64,000 nucleotides of DNA from Collinsella sp. An307 (GCF_002161805.1 NZ_NFIP01000004.1:146476-210475), one strand, 5' to 3'. Shown: positions 18,375 to 26,867, numbered from the stretch's first letter. Made by a program: numbers and translations. Notes: generated by a model from the letters alone, not told the origin.

Positions 18375-18803
18375 TTACTTGACCTTCTTCACCATCATAA
18401 TGAAGACCACGCCGGCGAGAACGAGCGCAATCGCGACCGGGAAGGTCAGGAAGTACGAACCGGTGCTGGCAACAATGCCCGAGGTGACGGCGGGGGCAAC
18501 AGCCTGGCCGAGCATGTTGGCGAGGTTCTGGATGCCCATATCCTTGCCGGCCTCCTCCTTGGAGGGCAGAACGTCGACGTTCAAGGCCTGGTCGACCGCG
18601 GAGTAGATGCCGTAACCAAAGCCGGAGAGCGCAGCGAAGATGTACATGCTCACAGCGGAGGGCATGAGCCACGGCACAGCGAAGGCGATGCAGATGATGA
18701 ACGACGAGGCGGCGATGAGCGGCTTGCGCTTACCGATGCGGTCGGAGATGACGCCGGAGATGAGCGAGGTCACAAGCGACACGACCATGATGATGACCGA
18801 CAA
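18375..18803 (-). pseudogene. C-terminal remnant of an MFS sugar transporter
   Basis: Only 142 residues with about four to five membrane segments: SVIIMVVSLVTSLISGVISDRIGKRKP, the DRxGRR-type loop, then FGYGIYSAVDQALNVDVLP and LANMLGQAVAPAVTSGI. This is the second half of a 12-segment transporter. The frame runs on upstream only as low-quality sequence, with no room for the first half. It lies just before the DUF5060-type gene on the same strand, so it was probably that operon's permease. Loss of it would make the PTS the remaining import route. Confidence 0.7.
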
Positions 18804-18815
18804 CGTAAGGCCGGC

Positions 18816-18950
18816 GTCAACGCCCTCGCCGCCATGTGCGGCCTGGAGGGCCGTTGGCTCGCCCGCCCCGACGAGATTGACTACGAGGCGGAGTGGGCGC
18901 GCTTTGAGGACGTGCTCTTCCCGCTGCCCTTGTGGGAGGGCTACCGGTAA
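18816..18950 (+). pseudogene. Short 3' remnant of an unidentified gene on the opposite strand
   Basis: The + strand frame ending at the TAA 18948-18950 reads well as a protein C-terminus: ...GRWLARPDEIDYEAEW, FEDVLFPLPLWEGYR. It abuts the truncated transporter head-on. A deletion or inversion junction near 18805-18840 would explain both fragments. The parent family is not recognised. Confidence 0.4.
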
Positions 18951-18997
18951 AAGCCGGTCTGAACCAAAATGCCGCGCACGGCCATCTTCTTACCCCC

Positions 18998-19113
18998 AAA
19001 CGACACCCAACCAGAAGGGCCCCGGGGTATCCCTCGGCGAACATTCCGCAGGCCAAAGGCCGAGGACGTTCGCCGAGGGATACCCCGGGACCCGTTCCTG
19101 AGAAGTGTCGTTT
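18998..19113 (+). repeat. Intergenic long hairpin, family member B
   Basis: 19017-19042 pairs with 19068-19093 at 25 of 26 positions; an outer 9-bp pair AAACGACAC/GTGTCGTTT (18998-19006, 19105-19113) extends it. The 25-nt loop reads ATTCCGCAG, GCCAAAGGC, CGAGGAC. It ends exactly at the stop codon of the FGGY kinase, so on the minus strand it is its 3' untranslated hairpin. Confidence 0.8.
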
Positions 19114-20604
19114 CTACCCCGCGAAGGCAATGGCCGCCTTGACGGCACGGCGCCAGCCCTTGATGCGGGCGATTCGATCGTTCTCGTGCATCTTGGCGTC
19201 CCAGCTCGCACGAGGCGCCACGCTGTGAGCGACGTCCTCGGGATAGAGACCGAGCGCAATGCCGGCGCACCATGCTGCACCGAGGCCGCTCATCTCGTCG
19301 TTACCCGCCGCCACGATGGGTACGCGCAGCATATCGGCCACAAACTGCATGAGGTAGGCGTCGCGCGTGGGGCCGCCGTCGACGCGAAGCTCGGCCAGAC
19401 CCACACCGGAGTCGCGCTGCATGGCATCGACCACATCGAAGATCTGAAACGCAATCGACTCCACTGTGGCGCGCACAAACTCCGCGCGCCCCGTGGTGCG
19501 CGTCATACCAAAGACCGCACCGCGCGTCTCGGCGTGCCAGTGCGGCGCGCCCAGCCCCGTAAACGCGGGCACCAGATACACGCGGCTTGCAGGATTAGCC
19601 GCAAAGCAGAGGTCGGTCGTCTCGGCCGGGTTCTCAATCATCTCCATATCATCGCGGAGCCACGTCTTAACCGCGCCCGCATAGTTGATGTTGCCCTCGA
19701 GCACATAGACGGTCTTGCCATGGCGACGCCAGCCGAGCGAGCTCGAAAGGCCCGCGGTCGAGCGCGTAAGCTCGCCACCAACGTTCATCATCACGCTCGA
19801 GCCCGTACCCATGGTGGCCTTGGCCTGACCGGATGCATAGCAGCCCTGCCCAAAAAGCGCCGCATGGGAGTCGCCCATGACGCCGTGGATGGGAACCGGT
19901 GCGGGCAAAAAGCCGTCGAGGTCGGTCATGCCAAAGCACGCGTCGGAGTCGGTCACCTCGGGCAGCCACGCGGAGTCGATGCCAAAAAGACGGCAGCAGC
20001 GCGTGGACCACTTGAGCTTCTCGATATCAAAGAGCTGCGTGCGGCTCGCGTTGGAGTAATCGCAGCGGAATTCGGCCCCATGCGTGAGCGTCCAGACCAC
20101 CCACGCGTCGATGGTGCCCAGATGCAGCGCACCCTCGCGCGCGAGCTCGCGCGCCGCCGGCACGTTCTCCAGAATCCACGTCATCTTGGCAGCGGGGTAA
20201 TAGGGCGAAAGCGCCAGGCCCGTGCGCTCGCAGATGATGTCCGCCGCGCCCTCGCGCTGCGCGATGCGGTCGCAAACCTCCTGGGCGCGAGCGCACTGCC
20301 ACACGATAGCGTCGCAGATGGGCTCGCCTGTGCGCGCGTCCCACGCCACGGTGGTCTCGCGCTGGTTGGAGATACCGATACCGGCAACGTCAGCAGGGTC
20401 AATCCCCTGTTCCTCCACAACGGCGCGCGCCACGGCGAGGACGTTCTTGGCAATCTCTGCCGGGTCATGGCTCACCCAGCCGTCCTCGTTCACCTTCTGC
20501 TCATGGCTGCGGTCGGCGCGATGCACGAGGCGCCCCGCCTCGTCCACCAGCAGAGCCTTGGTGCCCTGCGTCGACTGATCGATGCCGATTATGTAACGGC
20601 CCAT
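19114..20604 (-). CDS. FGGY family carbohydrate kinase (glycerol kinase-like)
   Basis: 496 residues, standard FGGY length. IIGIDQSTQGTKALLVDE is the N-terminal phosphate loop, GIGISNQRETTVAWD and VWQCARAQEVCDRI are GlpK-like, and TMGTGSSVMMNVGGEL plus FTGLGAPHWHAETRGAVFG mark the second ATPase half. By sequence it would be called glycerol kinase. By position, after isomerase and two transketolase subunits on the same strand, a ketopentose such as apulose is a better guess for the substrate. It is followed by hairpin B. Confidence 0.8.
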   Translation of the reverse strand: MGRYIIGIDQSTQGTKALLVDEAGRLVHRADRSHEQKVNEDGWVSHDPAEIAKNVLAVARAVVEEQGIDPADVAGIGISNQRETTVAWDARTGEPICDAIVWQCARAQEVCDRIAQREGAADIICERTGLALSPYYPAAKMTWILENVPAARELAREGALHLGTIDAWVVWTLTHGAEFRCDYSNASRTQLFDIEKLKWSTRCCRLFGIDSAWLPEVTDSDACFGMTDLDGFLPAPVPIHGVMGDSHAALFGQGCYASGQAKATMGTGSSVMMNVGGELTRSTAGLSSSLGWRRHGKTVYVLEGNINYAGAVKTWLRDDMEMIENPAETTDLCFAANPASRVYLVPAFTGLGAPHWHAETRGAVFGMTRTTGRAEFVRATVESIAFQIFDVVDAMQRDSGVGLAELRVDGGPTRDAYLMQFVADMLRVPIVAAGNDEMSGLGAAWCAGIALGLYPEDVAHSVAPRASWDAKMHENDRIARIKGWRRAVKAAIAFAG

Positions 20605-20665
20605 AGGCCCTCCTTAGGAAAGAAACGTGATCAAACGCGCATGTTTTTGCCGAGGCGTGAGCAGA

Positions 20666-20719
20666 AATCCGTACGTTCCTGACGGTTTAGGCCCTCTAAA
20701 CGTCAGAAACGTACTGATT
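20666..20719 (-). terminator. Hairpin after the transketolase genes
   Basis: 20666-20690 is nearly the reverse complement of 20696-20719, giving about 22 paired bases. It lies 73 bp beyond the stop of the C-terminal transketolase gene and before the kinase. It may attenuate rather than end the operon. Confidence 0.6.
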
Positions 20720-20791
20720 CTTGCACCCAACTCCCCTCAAGCCGTCGAGAACACCGATGCCGGCGGGAAGGGCGACAGCTGCCAGCGGTTC

Positions 20792-21736
20792 CTACGCGCG
20801 TGCCAGCGTCTCACGGGCCGCCTTGGCAATGCCTGCGGCATCGAGCCCGTAGTGGGCAAAGACCTCCGGCGAGGTACCCGTGATAACGGGCGCATCCGGC
20901 AGCGACAGGCACGTGAGCGGACGCGGGCACGAGGCGCCCAGCACCTGGGCGACCATGGAGCCGAGGCCGCCGGTGGGCGCCGCCTCCTCCACCGTCACCA
21001 CGGCGCGCGCCCCGTTTGCAGCGCGCACCACGGCGTCCACGTCAAGCGGCTTTACGCAGTACATGTCGATAACGGTTGCCTCGATGCCCTCGGCAGCCAG
21101 AGCCTCGGCCGCGTCGAGCGCGGGGCGCACCATCTCGCCGCAGGCGATGATGGCAACGTCCGAGCCCTCGCGCAGCCATGTGGCGCGGTCCATCTCAAAG
21201 GGGCAGTCGCCTGCCGTGTACACGTCCGCCACGGCGTTGCGGCCCACGCGGATGTAGGCGCACTGGTCGTCGGCCATAAGGGCGCGGGTGAGTTTCTCGG
21301 TCTGCCACTCGTCGGAGGGGAGGTAGACGCGCATGCCGGGGATGGCGGCCATGGCGGCGATGTCCTGCGCGGAGTGGTGGCTCATGCCGAGGGCCCCGTA
21401 GGAGACGCCGCCCGAGATGCCGAGCAGCTTGACGTTGGTGCGCGAGTAGGCGCAGTCGACCTTAGTCTGCTCGTAGCTGCGCGTGGTGAGGAAGCACGCC
21501 GGCGACGCGACCCACGGCTTCTTGCCGCACGCAGCGAGGCCCGCAGCCATACCGACTGCGTCCTGCTCGGCAATGCCCGCCTCCACGGCCTGCTCGGGAT
21601 AGGTGTCAAAAAATGGCGTCATGGATGCAGAACCGCGGGAGTCGGAGCAAACGACCACCACGTCTCGGTCGCCGGCCGCGGCGGCCTCCATGAGGACCTC
21701 GCAGATGACCTGCTTGTTCGCCTTTGTCTTAGCCAT
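20792..21736 (-). CDS. Transketolase, C-terminal subunit (candidate AptB-like)
   Basis: 314 residues covering the pyrimidine-binding and C-terminal transketolase domains. EAGIAEQDAVGMAAGLA holds the catalytic Glu of the pyrimidine domain; GGVSYGALGMSHHSAQD and RVYLPSDEWQTEK follow the family pattern. It starts 3 bp after the stop of the N-terminal subunit, so the two are translated together. A split transketolase beside an isomerase and FGGY kinase is the layout known for apulose-4-phosphate transketolase; ordinary pentose-phosphate transketolase is usually one chain. Confidence 0.88.
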   Translation of the reverse strand: MAKTKANKQVICEVLMEAAAAGDRDVVVVCSDSRGSASMTPFFDTYPEQAVEAGIAEQDAVGMAAGLAACGKKPWVASPACFLTTRSYEQTKVDCAYSRTNVKLLGISGGVSYGALGMSHHSAQDIAAMAAIPGMRVYLPSDEWQTEKLTRALMADDQCAYIRVGRNAVADVYTAGDCPFEMDRATWLREGSDVAIIACGEMVRPALDAAEALAAEGIEATVIDMYCVKPLDVDAVVRAANGARAVVTVEEAAPTGGLGSMVAQVLGASCPRPLTCLSLPDAPVITGTSPEVFAHYGLDAAGIAKAARETLARA

Positions 21737-21739
21737 CGC

Positions 21740-22714
21740 TTAGGCCTCCTTGCAAGCGGGGTTTACCGGGCAGTCTGCCGCAGGCGCCGGCGCGGCGGCA
21801 CCCGCACGACCGGCGAGCGCAGCCACGGGCGCGGTGGCACCGGCACGCTCGACCGTAAAGTCGAGCGCGGGCACAAAGGCCTCGCCTGCCGCCGCGGCCT
21901 CGGCGTGCGCCGCGAGGTCCGCCGTGATCTGGGCGTACTCCTCGTCGTTTGGCAGATGATGGTGCCAGCCCGCCTTGTTCTCCATAAGGGAGCTGCCGAG
22001 GCCCTTGACCGTATCCATAATGATCGCGGTGGGGCGGCCCTTGGTGGCAGCAGCCTCGGCAAAGGCGGCCTCAAGCGCGGCGAGGTCGTTACCGTTCACG
22101 CACACGGTGTGCCACCCAAAAGCAGCCCAGCGCTCCTCCTGGCTGTCAGCGTGCATGACGTCCTCGGTGTTGCCGCTGATCTGAAGGTGATTGCGGTCAA
22201 TCACGGCGCAAAGGTTGTCGAGCCCATAGGTCGCGCCCGCCATGGCGGCCTCCCAGATGGAGCCCTCGGCAAGCTCGCCGTCGCCCATGACCACATAGGT
22301 GCGGTATGCGCGACCGTCCATCTTGCCGGCGAGCGCCATGCCCACGCCCACGGGCAGCCCGTGTCCGAGCGAGCCCGAGTTCATCTCGATGCCGGGCAGC
22401 TTGTTGTTGGGGTGGCCGATGTAGGGGCTGCCGAACTTGGAGAAGCGCGCCTTCACGTCGTCGAGGTCGAGGTACCCAAAGTGGCAGAGCACCGCGTAGT
22501 ACGCCTCCATGGCGTGCCCCTTGGAGAGCAGGAAGCGGTCGCGTTCAGGGTCCTCGAGCTTGTCGGGCCCCACGTTCATGACCTTGCCGTAGAGCAGCAT
22601 GAGCGCGTCGATCACACTCATGTCGCCGCCGATGTGTCCGCCGCCGCCCGCGACGATGATGTCGACGGCGTCTTGGCGCAGCTGCCAGCGCAGCTGCTCA
22701 AAGTTCTCAGTCAT
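21740..22714 (-). CDS. Transketolase, N-terminal subunit (candidate AptA-like)
   Basis: 324 residues from ATG 22714. LSKGHAMEAYYAVL, GSLGHGLPVGVGMALAGK and VVMGDGELAEGSIWEAA...RNHLQ form the TPP diphosphate site (GDG...N). The last 45 residues are an Ala/Pro-rich tail ending in Cys-Pro and Ala-Cys motifs, unusual for the family. A weak GGAATGAG ribosome site precedes the chosen start; a longer frame to 22828 is possible but lacks family similarity. It lies between the isomerase and the C-terminal subunit. Confidence 0.87.
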   Translation of the reverse strand: MTENFEQLRWQLRQDAVDIIVAGGGGHIGGDMSVIDALMLLYGKVMNVGPDKLEDPERDRFLLSKGHAMEAYYAVLCHFGYLDLDDVKARFSKFGSPYIGHPNNKLPGIEMNSGSLGHGLPVGVGMALAGKMDGRAYRTYVVMGDGELAEGSIWEAAMAGATYGLDNLCAVIDRNHLQISGNTEDVMHADSQEERWAAFGWHTVCVNGNDLAALEAAFAEAAATKGRPTAIIMDTVKGLGSSLMENKAGWHHHLPNDEEYAQITADLAAHAEAAAAGEAFVPALDFTVERAGATAPVAALAGRAGAAAPAPAADCPVNPACKEA

Positions 22715-22786
22715 CTCATTCCAATCTCGTATGCGTTCCGTCAACCCAAGCGTGGTAAAGGCGCCCGAGATTGCCCCGAAAGCGGA

Positions 22787-22811
22787 GGGCATAGACCTTA
22801 CGGTCATGCCC
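22787..22811 (-). other. Small hairpin between isomerase and transketolase genes
   Basis: GGGCATAGACC (22787-22797) pairs with GGTCATGCCC (22802-22811) with one bulged base. It sits in the 134-bp gap and may tune expression or mRNA stability. Confidence 0.4.
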
Positions 22812-22848
22812 GACGGCTTGAGGGGCAAGGTCGGGTGCCTTGGGTACG

Positions 22849-24267
22849 CTACTCGCCGCGAAGGTATGCGCGGACGTCCTCCTCGATGGGATCGTAGAAA
22901 TCGGGGGTGATGCCGAGGTACTTGCAGGCCTCGTAGAGCACCGGCACCACGTTTTGGTGGATACCCACGACGTGATGGATGTAGGGACCCTCGACGATCT
23001 TGGCCTCGAGGCGCTTCAGGTTCTCCACCTCAATCCAGAGGTAGGTACCCATGCCCTTGGGGCCATCGATGCCGCGGGCGTTGCCAAGCAAAAGCGAGTA
23101 CTCGCCGTTGTCGCCGTCAAAGCGGGCGAGCGTGAGCTCACCGTGCTTGGCCTCCGCGGTGAGCGCGCCAGGGTGGTCGAACGCGAGCGGATAGGTGAGG
23201 CGCGGCATCTCGCAGGCAACCGAGCACGGCCAGGGGCCGCAGTGCTGCAGAAGCTCGCCGTTCTCGTTGTCGGGGTGGCGCACCGTCCAGTCGGCAAAGA
23301 AGCTGCGGGTCTCACCCATGCCGGCCGCCTCGACCATAAGCGCGGAGATGGCGCCGTGGATGTCAGTCTCGCAGACGACGGGAATGCCCATCTCGTTCAG
23401 GATCGCGTTGGCGGCGCAGGGCATGATGCCGAGCTCGTCCTGGAGGGCGTTCCAGCACTGGATGGCGCCGGCTTTGCAGCCGTACTTGTCGATAAGCGCC
23501 TTCATGCCGTTGGCGAGCGCCGCGACCGTGCGCGTCTGCTCGGAGGTGATCTCGATCTTCATATGCTCGCCGATCCACGCGAGGGTCTCGGCAAGACCGG
23601 CCTCGTCGGCCTCGGCGGCGCGAACAGCCTGGATAAGCTCAGTCATGGGCACGGGCGCGAGCTGGATGTTGAACTTCTCGAGAAGCTCGCCCTCGTTCAC
23701 CATCGTTGTCCAGAAATCGAAGGGGCGGGTGGACATCTGCAGGATGCGCGTGTGGCGGAACGTCTTGACCACGTTGCAAACCGCCAGGAAGTCGCGGACG
23801 CCGCGCTCAAACTCCGGATCGGTCAGGCGGCAGTTGGTCATGTAGGTGAAGGGAACCTGGAAGCGGCGGAGCACCTTGCCCGTGGCAAAGAGGCCGCACT
23901 GGGTGTCGCGCAGACGCGTTCCGTCCGGCTCGGGGCGCTCGTCGCGCGGGCCCCAGAGGAGCACGGGCAGGCCCATCTCGCGCGCGAGGCGGGCGCACAG
24001 GTACTCGGTGCCAAAGTTGGCGTGGCAGAGCATGATGCCGTCGACGCCCGCGGCGCGGAACTTGTCGACGATGGGCTGGATGTGGGAGTCGTCGAAGAGC
24101 AGACCCTCCTCGTTCACGTCGTCGATGTCGACGAAGTCAACCCCAAGCTCCGTGAGGCGCTCGGCGGTGAGGCCGCGGAACTTGATGGCATCGGGCGCGG
24201 AGAAGATGCTCCGGCGCGTGGGTACGTATCCGAGTTTGATATGAGGCTTAGATGCGGCGACGTTCAT
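22849..24267 (-). CDS. L-fucose/L-arabinose isomerase-family protein (candidate apiose isomerase)
   Basis: 472 residues from ATG 24267, preceded by AAGGGGAG. The N-terminal part (VDFVDIDDVNEEGLLFDD, GVDGIMLCHANFGTEYL) is the substrate/fold region of the FucI/AraA superfamily. Glu and Asp residues around ITSEQTRTVAALANG and VCETDIHGAISAL and the late His (HHVVGIHQN) could form the metal site. It is first of a set with transketolase halves and an FGGY kinase. An aldose-ketose isomerase feeding that kinase is the natural reading; D-apiose is an inference from the neighbours, and L-fucose or D-arabinose are alternatives. Confidence 0.75.
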   Translation of the reverse strand: MNVAASKPHIKLGYVPTRRSIFSAPDAIKFRGLTAERLTELGVDFVDIDDVNEEGLLFDDSHIQPIVDKFRAAGVDGIMLCHANFGTEYLCARLAREMGLPVLLWGPRDERPEPDGTRLRDTQCGLFATGKVLRRFQVPFTYMTNCRLTDPEFERGVRDFLAVCNVVKTFRHTRILQMSTRPFDFWTTMVNEGELLEKFNIQLAPVPMTELIQAVRAAEADEAGLAETLAWIGEHMKIEITSEQTRTVAALANGMKALIDKYGCKAGAIQCWNALQDELGIMPCAANAILNEMGIPVVCETDIHGAISALMVEAAGMGETRSFFADWTVRHPDNENGELLQHCGPWPCSVACEMPRLTYPLAFDHPGALTAEAKHGELTLARFDGDNGEYSLLLGNARGIDGPKGMGTYLWIEVENLKRLEAKIVEGPYIHHVVGIHQNVVPVLYEACKYLGITPDFYDPIEEDVRAYLRGE

Positions 24268-24339
24268 GACGCTCCCCTTCTGACACGGCTCGCGCACTCG
24301 CGCGCGAGCCACCGGTCCCATGGTTCGAACACTGTCAAC

Positions 24340-24350
24340 TAAACGTTTTA
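24340..24350 (-). promoter_or_regulatory. LacI-type operator TAAACGTTTTA upstream of isomerase
   Basis: It has the same AAACGTTT core as the two xfp operators and lies 73 bp upstream of the isomerase start. Confidence 0.55.
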
Positions 24351-24382
24351 CACTTTCGCATACCTATTATGCCAAAGATTAA

Positions 24383-24412
24383 GGTAAACGGTCGTATAAA
24401 CAAGGTGAACGG
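24383..24412 (-). promoter_or_regulatory. 21-bp-spaced direct repeat GGTAAACGGT/GGTGAACGGC upstream of isomerase
   Basis: Repeat units begin at 24383 and 24404, 21 bp apart, 116 bp upstream of the isomerase start. Same arrangement and orientation as at 5345, 9857 and 25823. Confidence 0.65.
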
Positions 24413-24565
24413 CAACAAGGATGCTTACCTGCGCGCTGTCTACAAAGGGGGACGCGCAGACGATGGGGTTAGGCTCTCGCAGTATTGGCTAAATGTCTGA
24501 CTCTCCAGACTGAACTCGAACCGGCAGAATAATGCGCCCGCGGCTTCAATGCATCAAAAAATGCG

Positions 24566-24697
24566 CGAAGTAAGTGGGCTGTGCGGTTCTTGCGCTGCAG
24601 TTTGCGCGGCACAGTCTCAATCGGCCATGAAACGCCAGTGCATACTTTAGTTTACTAAAGAGCTTTACAACAGGGCCGACGAAGCTCACTTACTTCG
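24566..24697. repeat. 132-bp element with 15-bp terminal inverted repeats
   Basis: CGAAGTAAGTGGGCT (24566-24580) matches the reverse complement of 24683-24697 at 14 of 15 positions. Inside is a second dyad CTTTAG-TTTA-CTAAAG. It may be a small mobile element or a terminator region for lacI. Confidence 0.5.
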
Positions 24698-24723
24698 GCA
24701 TGTTTTCGAGCGGAAGGGACGTC

Positions 24724-25734
24724 CTAATGCTCGCAGACGCTCTTGCGCTCCACAAAGTAGGTGCTCACGAGCGTCTTGCACGTGTAGTTCTTGGGGTTGT
24801 TGACGTTGCCTACCAGGCGACGCACCGCAATCTCGCCCACCTCGTGCTTGAGCACGTGCACGGTGCTGAGCGGCGGCGTGGAGAATGCGCCGATGGAAAG
24901 GTCGTCGAAGCCGATGATCGAAACATCCTCGGGCACGCGGACCCCCGCCTCGGCGAGCGCGCGCAGGGCGCCCACGGCAAGCACGTCGTTGTCGGCAAAA
25001 AACGCTGTCGGCAAGTCAGCTTGATGAATGTTCGCGAGTTTTGCCTTCATATCCTCGTACGCACGCTCGAGCGTGGTGCCAAGCTCGATGCGCCACAGGG
25101 GGTCGAAGCCCAGTCCCGCTTCGTCAAGCGCACGGAAGAAGCCGCGCTCACGTGCGCGAAAGTTCTGGATGCGGAAGTCACCAGAAAGATAGCCGATCCT
25201 TTTGTGCCCACGCTCGGTGAGATAGCGGACGGCGCGCAGCGCCGAGCCCTCGTTGGCCATGACGACGGCATCGAAATCAAACCGGTCGCTCCAGCCGTCG
25301 AGCACCACAAGGCGCGCCGCGGTATCGCGGAAAAGCGCGTAGTCCTCCTCACCGAGCTCGGTGCCGAGCAGCACAATTGCGGCAGAAGGATCGCTCACAA
25401 GCGCCGCCACCTGCGGACGCACGGCGTCGAGGTCGGAGAAATCGAGCGAGACAAAGGCGGTGCCCATGCCGTGGCGGCGCGCTTGGCGCTCCACGCCCTC
25501 GATAACCGAGGGGTGAAACGTGCTCTCGTCCACGATGGCACCGGTCTTGCGGGCGAGCACGAACGTGATGGCGTCGAGCTGGGAGGGGTGCTGATAGCCC
25601 ATAGCCTTGGCAGCGGCGCGGATCTTCTCGGCCGTCTCCTCGCTCACGTTGCGCTTGTGGTTGAGGGCGTTGGAGACCGTTGCCGGCGAAAAGCCGGTGG
25701 CACGGCTAATCTCGCGTACACTTACCTTGTGCAT
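24724..25734 (-). CDS. LacI family transcriptional regulator
   Basis: 336 residues from ATG 25734 (GAGGTGCCCC upstream). The HTH is VSVREISRATGFSPATVSNAL, followed by the hinge and the sugar-binding domain (AFFADNDVLAVGALRALAE, VSIIGFDDLSIGAFSTPPL). It lies upstream of the isomerase/transketolase/kinase series on the same strand and is the obvious local regulator. Its own promoter has a TAAACA/TGTTTA dyad like those at the PTS and esterase promoters. It may therefore control itself and those genes. Confidence 0.88.
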   Translation of the reverse strand: MHKVSVREISRATGFSPATVSNALNHKRNVSEETAEKIRAAAKAMGYQHPSQLDAITFVLARKTGAIVDESTFHPSVIEGVERQARRHGMGTAFVSLDFSDLDAVRPQVAALVSDPSAAIVLLGTELGEEDYALFRDTAARLVVLDGWSDRFDFDAVVMANEGSALRAVRYLTERGHKRIGYLSGDFRIQNFRARERGFFRALDEAGLGFDPLWRIELGTTLERAYEDMKAKLANIHQADLPTAFFADNDVLAVGALRALAEAGVRVPEDVSIIGFDDLSIGAFSTPPLSTVHVLKHEVGEIAVRRLVGNVNNPKNYTCKTLVSTYFVERKSVCEH

Positions 25735-25746
25735 GGGGCACCTCGC

Positions 25747-25785
25747 ACTAAACAAATTGCAATACTGTTTACTTTTCTGTTTATA
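25747..25785 (-). promoter_or_regulatory. lacI promoter with TAAACA-type inverted repeat
   Basis: ACTAAACA (25747-25754) and TGTTTACT (25766-25773) form a dyad with one mismatch. The -10-like TATAAA reads on the minus strand at 25780-25785, 37 bp from the 21-bp-spaced repeats. Confidence 0.5.
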
Positions 25786-25822
25786 CCATCGTTCTGAACG
25801 TGCCGCACGCGATTCTTGCATC

Positions 25823-25853
25823 GGTGAACGGCGGATTCAAGCTAGCGAACGGT
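25823..25853 (-). promoter_or_regulatory. 21-bp-spaced direct repeat GGTGAACGGC/AGCGAACGGT upstream of lacI
   Basis: GAACGG cores begin at 25826 and 25847, 21 bp apart. Distance to the -10-like box is 37 bp, almost the same as at the PTS promoter (36). Confidence 0.6.
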
Positions 25854-25925
25854 CCCTGTCGGGCATATCGGGCGCGGCCTTACACGCATACGTTGGCCGC
25901 GCGGTACCCCTGCGCAAGCGCCTAG

Positions 25926-26522
25926 CTACAGCGTGCGACGCGCCTCGATGGCACGGCCGAGCGTGAGCTCATCGGCGTATTCCAGATCGCCTCCAACGGG
26001 GAGGCCGCTCGCAAGACGGCTCACCGCAATGCCGAGCGGCTTGATGGTAAGTGCGAGATAGCTCGCCGTAGCCTCGCCCTCTACGTTGGGATTCGTGGCG
26101 AGGATGACTTCCTCTGTTCCCTCCGCGGCCAGGCGCGCGAGGAGCTCGCGGACGTGCAGCTGCTCGGGGCCGATCTTGTCCATAGGGCTGATGACGCCCC
26201 CGAGCACGTGGTAGAGCCCCCGGTAGGAGCCGGTGCGCTCGATAGCGGTCACGTCGCGCGGCTCGGCAACTACGCAGATGCGAGTACGGTCGCGCGTGGA
26301 GTCCTGACAGATGGGGCATTCGTCTGCCGTGGCGTAGTTGAAGCAACGGCTGCAGAAGTGCACTTCCTCTTTAACCTCGAGGATTGCCTCGGCAAGACGA
26401 CGGGCCTCCTCGGCATCCGCCTCGAGGAGGTGGTAAGCGATGCGCTGCGCGCTCTTGGGGCCTATGCCCGGCAGGCGCCCGAGCTCATCGAGCAGCTTCT
26501 GCAGACTCTGGTTGGCAGCCAC
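25926..26522 (-). CDS. recR: Recombination mediator protein RecR
   Basis: 198 residues, the usual length, from a GTG start after GGGGGAG. An HhH motif ([20 protein letters not shown]) is followed by the four-Cys zinc finger ([16 protein letters not shown]) and the Toprim domain ([14 protein letters not shown]). It works with RecF/RecO to load RecA at gaps. Gene order dnaX-ybaB-recR on one strand is widely conserved. Confidence 0.97.
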   Translation of the reverse strand: MAANQSLQKLLDELGRLPGIGPKSAQRIAYHLLEADAEEARRLAEAILEVKEEVHFCSRCFNYATADECPICQDSTRDRTRICVVAEPRDVTAIERTGSYRGLYHVLGGVISPMDKIGPEQLHVRELLARLAAEGTEEVILATNPNVEGEATASYLALTIKPLGIAVSRLASGLPVGGDLEYADELTLGRAIEARRTL

Positions 26523-26546
26523 GGCGACTCCCCCGCTTCAATACAA

Positions 26547-26867
26547 CTAGAACGGCATACCCGGGATGTTGAGGCCGCCGGTGATAGCGCTCATCTGGCG
26601 GTTGGCGGTCTCGGCAACGCCTCGGCTGGCCTCGTTTACCGCCGCCACGATCATGTCCTCGAGCATCTCCACGTCAGCGGGGTCGAGCGCCTCGGGATCG
26701 ATCTTGATGGAGGTAAGCTGCATCTCACCGTTCATGGTCACCTTGACCATCCCGCCGCCTGCGGAAGCGTCGACCGTGACCTGGGAGAGGTTCTCCTGCG
26801 CGGCGGCGAGCTGCTCCTGCATCTTGCGGGCCTGCTTCATCATCTGCTGCATGTTCATGTTGGGCAT
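26547..26867 (-). CDS. YbaB/EbfC family nucleoid-associated protein
   Basis: 106 residues. MQQMMKQARKMQEQL begins the N-terminal helix; GGGMVKVTMNGEMQL and KIDPEALDP are the conserved core. It is a small DNA-binding dimer. It sits 24 bp before recR and 100 bp after dnaX. Confidence 0.93.
   Translation of the reverse strand: MPNMNMQQMMKQARKMQEQLAAAQENLSQVTVDASAGGGMVKVTMNGEMQLTSIKIDPEALDPADVEMLEDMIVAAVNEASRGVAETANRQMSAITGGLNIPGMPF

Larger units (their letters stand above)
24268..24723. other. 456-bp intergenic region between isomerase and lacI
   Basis: No gene is seen. The first 150 bp hold the isomerase control sites (24340-24412). The rest holds a 132-bp inverted-repeat element (24566-24697) next to the lacI stop. 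Confidence 0.65.

Noticed and set aside
18375..18803. Intact small membrane protein
   Set aside because: The sequence matches only the second half of a 12-segment MFS transporter.
24505..24535. tRNA-like T-loop (GGTTCGAGTTC on the minus strand)
   Set aside because: No matching T stem, anticodon arm or acceptor can be drawn.
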